NCBI GenBank assembly: GCA_006384855.1 | Contig: VCJN01000080.1 | Coordinates: 1 to 64,000, forward strand | From: Tetraselmis striata | Taxonomy: Eukaryota > Chlorophyta > Chlorodendrophyceae > Chlorodendrales > Chlorodendraceae | DNA: 64,000 bases | Direction of reading: 5' to 3' | Shown: positions 57,605 through 64,000 of the stretch, piece after piece | Numbering within the stretch: position 1 is the first letter of the stretch | How the letters are laid out: the number at the start of each line of letters is the position of its first letter | The notes under the pieces: generated by a model | What the model saw: only the letters and a program-made list of their open reading frames with translations | What the model was told of the DNA's origin: nothing | Databases searched by the model: none | Made by a program: the position numbers and the translations under genes

Positions 57605-60103
57605 CGTCACAGCCTCATCATGCACGATCCGGAGCGGCACTATGATACCCACGGGTCGTATGCGGCCATGAGAGGCAGCCATATGTAATCCTTGTTGTTG
57701 ACATCACTGTTGGTACACTACTGCATATGTACAATGTAGCTAGGGCATGCCTAAGTACTTTAGCACATGTCATCATGCATAGTCCGCACCAGCGCGGCGC
57801 GCGCGAACCAGGCACCGCATCGCCTGCCTAGATGCGTGCGGCGCCCAGCGGGCCTGGTCACTTCTCTGTAACCAGCCACTCTCTGCGCTTCATGTTCCCT
57901 CCCACAGTCCCCGGCTCGCGCGCCGGGCGGGTTGGTAGGGACGACATGAGAGCTCACCGATGGTTGGCGAGAAGACTCTCCGTCTTCGGCAACACGCCGG
58001 CGTTGAGATTGTACATGATTGTCACCTGCAGTTGTTGGTTCGGTTCGGTTTGAAGGGTCGGTTTGAAAGGTTGTAACGAAGGATCGGCGATCGTGGTCCA
58101 TCAGCGCGGCAGAATTAGGTTTGTTTCGGAACACCGGGATCGCCTTGGTGAAGGGTCGAAGAGTTCTAGGATTTGTAGGGTTGCCAGGGAAAAGTGGTCG
58201 TTGGCGACCGACACGTTCTTGCCAGATCTCGGCAGTTACCATCAAAGTTTCGACGACATGCTGCGATTGAAAGTGTTGACGGTTGTCGGGTTGCCAAGTA
58301 GGGTCGAGGATAGCGTTGGTCATCATCATGACGAGCAGCAAAGGAAGCTGAGGGGCAGAGCGGCGTCTCGGAGGCTTGAACGGCGATGTCTCTGTCCCCA
58401 AAATTACACGGAACATCTCTAGTATTGGGTAGCCCACGTACCTCCGGGCAATAATCATCGTAACTCTGCAATAATAATTGGGCTACAATGTGCAGGGTCG
58501 CAAGCCAGGATCGAGCACGGTTGAGCTGTCGAGAGAGAGCTCCTATCTACGTAGTGGATTCAGTCGACGAAAACCGCCTGGCAGTTCAATTGTGGGGTCG
58601 TCGGGTAGACTGTCGACGGAGCAGGGTGTGTCAAAGTATTTTGGTCGGGTTCGTGGTCACTGGTATGGTCAAGAACTTGGTAGCGCTATGTTGGCTGCGC
58701 GGTGGGGCAGCCTGTTTGTTGATCTCTGCAGGGTTAGTATATAGTTATCAAAGGGTTCGGAATGTGCAGCAGGTTGACGACGTTGTGACGTCCTGAGATC
58801 GTTGGTGAAGTCGTCACCATAAGCGCAGCTGGATGTCTGTGTCGGTGGTGAAGCATGTGGAGGACAACGACGATGTCTCGCCATAGTATATATCAGGTCA
58901 GCAGGATTCAGGCGAGTTAATTATCGGTCGATGCAAAAGAACTCGGAACACCGAAAAGCCGAGTGTAGGTCGTTCCCGCCGGCGGCAATCGCGGCGTCTG
59001 GTGTATGATGCCAACGGTGGCCGATATACCACAACACGGTGGAGGGAAACGCAATAAGAAAGGTGGCAGTGGTTCACGGTGATGCAGGTGCTGGGAGCAC
59101 AGAGTCAGTACGGTCGCGACGGTGTCGTTGCTGGTTTCGGTCGTGATGTCAAAGTGCCGGTATACAAGCAGGTCGGCAAACAATGCGGCTCAAATGCGGC
59201 TACTATGATGCTCGAGAGTAGCGATCGGTATTATGTAGAGGCACCGAATGGAGAAGTTGTGAGAGAGGCAGCATGGTTCAGCAAGCTGGAGAGATTCTCA
59301 GGGTTGAGCCGTGAGTTGTTGAGGAAACTGGAAGAATTATTACAAGCTGTGCAGCGGAGGAGACATGTTTTTTATACCAGTCTGGCAGGTCAGCTTTGGG
59401 GAAGATTAGTTTGAACTGGGATGGGAAAGGTCTTGCCTGCCGCTTGAACAACAGCAGTGGTTGGAAAGGCTGCTGCTGCACCCACTAGGGGCTTATTGGT
59501 TGGCGGGACAGTTCAGAGCTGTCAGGAATGACCACATGTGGTCAATCCTGGCCTCGTTATGGATGCCCATGAGGAAGCTGAGCTAACTGGTGGGGGCTGG
59601 GGGCTGCCTTGTCAGTCCCGGTCAGCGCGCTGGTGTCAGCATGGCAAAAAGCCAGCAGTAACACCAGCTGCCCCCCACCTACTAGTACATTTAAAATCAA
59701 TAAATTACTAATCCTGTAGTCAATTATTTGACTGATACCCTGCCTCCCTGCGTGGCGGCAGCACTATAAACCTGTGTGGCTTATGGCTGCGCCATCACCA
59801 AACTTGCCATGAGGTGGGTAGCAGGTAAATGGGAAGCGTCACCCGTCCAGCTAGTATGTATTGTACCGGGGTCATTTCTTAAAGGACGTAGGTTACTGAT
59901 GAAAATGTTATTAGGTTTTGGAGGGTTTGATCATCCTCTCACATCCCTACTGCACTCGCATACCGTCGGTAGCGGTCGCTACATTACTGCCAGTACCGCG
60001 TACGGTGTTTAATTTACATGATCCTGAGAAAGGTTGAGGCGGCCGAATAAGGCAGTTACGATTAAATGTTATGTTTTAGGTACCGGATTTCCGGAGAAAC
60101 TGA
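57605..60103. other. Spacer with unassigned ORFs
   Basis: Two ORFs stand out by length: minus 58458-57760 (232 aa, Pro/Arg-rich, no known motif) and plus 59079-59414 (111 aa, containing SSDRYYVEAPNGEVVREAAW and a Leu/Glu-rich helix). Neither has splice partners or a domain I recognise. The region is less GC-biased than its surroundings and may be old transposon DNA. Confidence 0.35.
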
Positions 60104-60128
60104 GGGGGGGGGGGGGGGGGGGGGGGGG
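60104..60128. repeat. Poly-G run, 25 nt
   Basis: Uninterrupted G tract upstream of the tandem TIR-element array. Confidence 0.9.
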
Positions 60129-60242
60129 TCTTTAATTTGGGGTCGGAACTTTCATTTCAATAGTTAAGCACTGTTGGGCGGCTGGTGGCCTGAGCTAGGT
60201 CTCTCACCGCCGCTCTAACGCATGCGCTGGCAACGGTATCTA

Positions 60243-63200
60243 CACCCCTCCACATAAGTCCGGGTTTTGCATTTTCAATCGCAAAGCGCATGCATGGGCG
60301 AGGATAACGCCGGCTGCATGTGCATACATGCTAACTACAGTGGGAATAGTTCGGGCGAACGCCTATTGTGCGCTTTATACCCACCCGCGCGACAACACGA
60401 CCATTTGTGGGCGCCCTTTCAAAAACGCGAAATCATTGCATGGTGCGTTGGCGCCAGAAAGTTGTGGGTTGCGCCAACCGTCCAAACCTATGGAAATAGC
60501 GGCACTCGTCGCACCAAACTCGGTGGATACGGCCCTTGGCATAAGTTGCACACACCGTGCGTGTAGGCCACTGAAAGCATGTCGCTATAGGCACGACGTG
60601 ACACCCCAACGTCAAGTTGGCCACTGTGGGGAGCAGTTTTGGGGTGAAAATGCTGCTGTTTCTGTGGCGAACGCACGTAGGAGAGGCGCTCGATGGCCCC
60701 CTTGGCGTAGGGCAATGCTCTACTATAGGGGCGCGTGGTGGAATGCCAGTTGCACCGTTTCGTGGGCGGGGTGGCGCGGTAGGGGCGTGGATTTTGATTA
60801 ATATGAAATTCCTTGAAAAATGCTGTGGAAAATGGCATTTTGGCTGGTAGATGTGTGTATCGCTAGGAGGTGGCACATGCCAAGTGTTGGTGGTCCGTGG
60901 TCATCGACATACATAACGCTCTCGCGCAACTGAGTATGGGGCTTAGACACGCACTTGGCGCAAAGCCACGCGCCCGATATGGGTGGGCACATGAGGCAGT
61001 GAGGGGCAACTTGGATGATCATCTTTGGGGATTTTTTTCGGAGACCCAAAAAATCGATTTTGTGATTATGGAAGAGTGTTCCCGACGCAGAATTGAACGA
61101 GGAATGGCGTGATATTTTTAAAAAGTTTTTCTGAGCAAACCCTGAGAAGTTATAGCGTTTTGAAGCCAAGGGGGTGTTGCCGCGCGTGGCCGACACTGAT
61201 GCCATGCCAGTATCGCAACGCGACATGCACTGGCCGCCGCCCACACGGCTGCACCCCAACCAAATGCACCCGAGCCCCTCGCCAATGGGTTTCCTCACGC
61301 GTTCATGCCCATCCCGCCGTTTGGTTGCCTATGCACGCGCGTCGGCGTGTGGGTGATACCGACCCCAGTTTTGGTGCAGTTGCAGGCGACGCCCATCCAC
61401 GCACCAAGTGCAGCGTGATTCCCTAGTCAAAGGTCATTAAGCTTCGGTTTGAGCCACTCGTCATGCAGGTTTTATAAAGCCCTCTGAGATTCCAGGGTTT
61501 CATCTCATATACCCTACGTTCAGGTACCCTAGACTTGTGAAGTCTTGAGACTGCCGAAAAGGGACCCCAAACTTATGTGCAGGGGTGTGTTGGCCATATG
61601 TCATTCGGCCATATACGGCCGACGCGGCATGTTTGAATCACCCCAATGCTCCTACTGGCTGCATATGCCCATGACGCATCCACATGCGAGCCACGGGCTC
61701 GAAAGGGCTCACTGTCCCAAGACGCCTTATTGCGACCTCGTCGAGCGCGCTTGGTGCGGCGCACACCCCTCCACATAAGTCCGGGTTTTGCATTTTCAAT
61801 CGCAAAGCGCATGCATGGGCGAGGATAACGCCGGCTGCATGTGCATACATGCTAACTACAGTGGGAATAGTTCGGGCGAACGCCTATTGTGCGCTTTATA
61901 CCCACCCGCGCGACAACACGACCATTTGTGGGCGCCCTTTCAAAAACGCGAAATCATTGCATGGTGCGTTGGCGCCAGAAAGTTGTGGGTTGCGCCAACC
62001 GTCCAAACCTATGGAAATAGCGGCACTCGTCGCACCAAACTCGGTGGATACGGCCCTTGGCATAAGTTGCACACACCGTGCGTGTAGGCCACTGAAAGCA
62101 TGTCGCTATAGGCACGACGTGACACCCCAACGTCAAGTTGGCCACTGTGGGGAGCAGTTTTGGGGTGAAAATGCTGCTGTTTCTGTGGCGAACGCACGTA
62201 GGAGAGGCGCTCGATGGCCCCCTTGGCGTAGGGCAATGCTCTACTATAGGGGCGCGTGGTGGAATGCCAGTTGCACCGTTTCGTGGGCGGGGTGGCGCGG
62301 TAGGGGCGTGGATTTTGATTAATATGAAATTCCTTGAAAAATGCTGTGGAAAATGGCATTTTGGCTGGTAGATGTGTGTATCGCTAGGAGGTGGCACATG
62401 CCAAGTGTTGGTGGTCCGTGGTCATCGACATACATAACGCTCTCGCGCAACTGAGTATGGGGCTTAGACACGCACTTGGCGCAAAGCCACGCGCCCGATA
62501 TGGGTGGGCACATGAGGCAGTGAGGGGCAACTTGGATGATCATCTTTGGGGATTTTTTTCGGAGACCCAAAAAATCGATTTTGTGATTATGGAAGAGTGT
62601 TCCCGACGCAGAATTGAACGAGGAATGGCGTGATATTTTTAAAAAGTTTTTCTGAGCAAACCCTGAGAAGTTATAGCGTTTTGAAGCCAAGGGGGTGTTG
62701 CCGCGCGTGGCCGACACTGATGCCATGCCAGTATCGCAACGCGACATGCACTGGCCGCCGCCCACACGGCTGCACCCCAACCAAATGCACCCGAGCCCCT
62801 CGCCAATGGGTTTCCTCACGCGTTCATGCCCATCCCGCCGTTTGGTTGCCTATGCACGCGCGTCGGCGTGTGGGTGATACCGACCCCAGTTTTGGTGCAG
62901 TTGCAGGCGACGCCCATCCACGCACCAAGTGCAGCGTGATTCCCTAGTCAAAGGTCATTAAGCTTCGGTTTGAGCCACTCGTCATGCAGGTTTTATAAAG
63001 CCCTCTGAGATTCCAGGGTTTCATCTCATATACCCTACGTTCAGGTACCCTAGACTTGTGAAGTCTTGAGACTGCCGAAAAGGGACCCCAAACTTATGTG
63101 CAGGGGTGTGTTGGCCATATGTCATTCGGCCATATACGGCCGACGCGGCATGTTTGAATCACCCCAATGCTCCTACTGGCTGCATATGCCCATGACGCAT

Positions 63201-64000
63201 CCACATGCGAGCCACGGGCTCGAAAGGGCTCACTGTCCCAAGACGCCTTATTGCGACCTCGTCGAGCGCGCTTGGTGCGGCGCACACCCCTCCACATAAG
63301 TCCGGGTTTTGCATTTTCAATCGCAAAGCGCATGCATGGGCGAGGATAACGCCGGCTGCATGTGCATACATGCTAACTACAGTGGGAATAGTTCGGGCGA
63401 ACGCCTATTGTGCGCTTTATACCCACCCGCGCGACAACACGACCATTTGTGGGCGCCCTTTCAAAAACGCGAAATCATTGCATGGTGCGTTGGCGCCAGA
63501 AAGTTGTGGGTTGCGCCAACCGTCCAAACCTATGGAAATAGCGGCACTCGTCGCACCAAACTCGGTGGATACGGCCCTTGGCATAAGTTGCACACACCGT
63601 GCGTGTAGGCCACTGAAAGCATGTCGCTATAGGCACGACGTGACACCCCAACGTCAAGTTGGCCACTGTGGGGAGCAGTTTTGGGGTGAAAATGCTGCTG
63701 TTTCTGTGGCGAACGCACGTAGGAGAGGCGCTCGATGGCCCCCTTGGCGTAGGGCAATGCTCTACTATAGGGGCGCGTGGTGGAATGCCAGTTGCACCGT
63801 TTCGTGGGCGGGGTGGCGCGGTAGGGGCGTGGATTTTGATTAATATGAAATTCCTTGAAAAATGCTGTGGAAAATGGCATTTTGGCTGGTAGATGTGTGT
63901 ATCGCTAGGAGGTGGCACATGCCAAGTGTTGGTGGTCCGTGGTCATCGACATACATAACGCTCTCGCGCAACTGAGTATGGGGCTTAGACACGCACTTGG
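60243..64000. mobile_element. Tandem array of TIR elements (1521-bp period)
   Basis: Element copies start at 60243, 61764 and 63285, exactly 1521 bp apart: a 1345-bp TIR element (homologous to 20709-22058) plus a 176-bp spacer (61588-61763) containing GGCCATATGTCATTCGGCCA. Full-length copies B (60243-61587) and C (61764-63108) and the partial D look identical wherever I compared them. The left border is preceded by TA; the spacer junctions are not. The array runs off the window end. Confidence 0.82.

Noticed and set aside
57760-58458. 232-aa minus-strand ORF as a gene
   Set aside because: Arg/Pro-rich without a motif or splice partners, and overlapping open frames exist on the other strand; kept only as an unassigned ORF.

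Overview
The window looks like nuclear DNA of a eukaryotic alga, most likely a green alga. The genes are intron-dense (17-18 exons in two of them), with GT-AG introns, many GTGCGY donors and GC-rich exons. One gene is a nuclear DNA gyrase A with an N-terminal extension, which is expected in a plastid-bearing lineage. No bacterial operons, rRNA genes or intact tRNA genes were seen. G or C homopolymer runs of 20-32 nt are scattered through introns and spacers. The lineage call is inference, not sequence identity.

Four cellular genes could be rebuilt exon by exon with phase-consistent junctions: a GINS complex subunit Psf3 gene (3412-5118, +), an Unc93-like 12-TM membrane protein (10659-6566, -), DNA gyrase subunit A (25051-35399, +, 18 exons, 960 aa) and an NADPH oxidase/ferric-reductase-type flavocytochrome (52553-57604, +, 17 exons, 702 aa). 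They do not form a pathway; they are ordinary housekeeping or membrane genes separated by repeat-rich DNA.

Much of the rest is mobile DNA. From left to right: a frameshifted BED-finger transposon-like ORF (853-2104); a tRNA-derived SINE family (2445, 5830, 37245); a frameshifted BED-finger plus Tudor-like gene (14862-16693); two fold-back elements (19023-19625); TA-flanked terminal-inverted-repeat elements (20709-22058, 22868-24623); non-LTR retrotransposon fragments (36933-38868), one of them split by a SINE with target-site duplication; and a perfect 1521-bp tandem array of the TIR element running off the right end (60243-64000).

The most interesting object is a 12,547-bp element at 38869-51415. 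It is bounded by 25-bp terminal inverted repeats (22/25 match) and sits inside a reverse-transcriptase-associated ORF whose two halves lie on either side. It carries two divergent multi-exon genes. One encodes a ~956-aa Cys-rich protein with an RNase-H-like DDE-transposase-type core (DUF7869-like). The other encodes a ~1,500-aa protein with an Arg/Lys- and Glu-Pro-rich N-terminal part and a C-terminal amino-methyltransferase fold, in which the SAM motif is intact but the catalytic DPPY motif reads DALF. Three introns, one in the first gene and two in the second, carry arrays of the same 24-bp minisatellite. Its GGGACGAAA core resembles TTTTGTCCC/GGGACAAAA motifs near both ends of the element. 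I consider this the candidate undescribed system.
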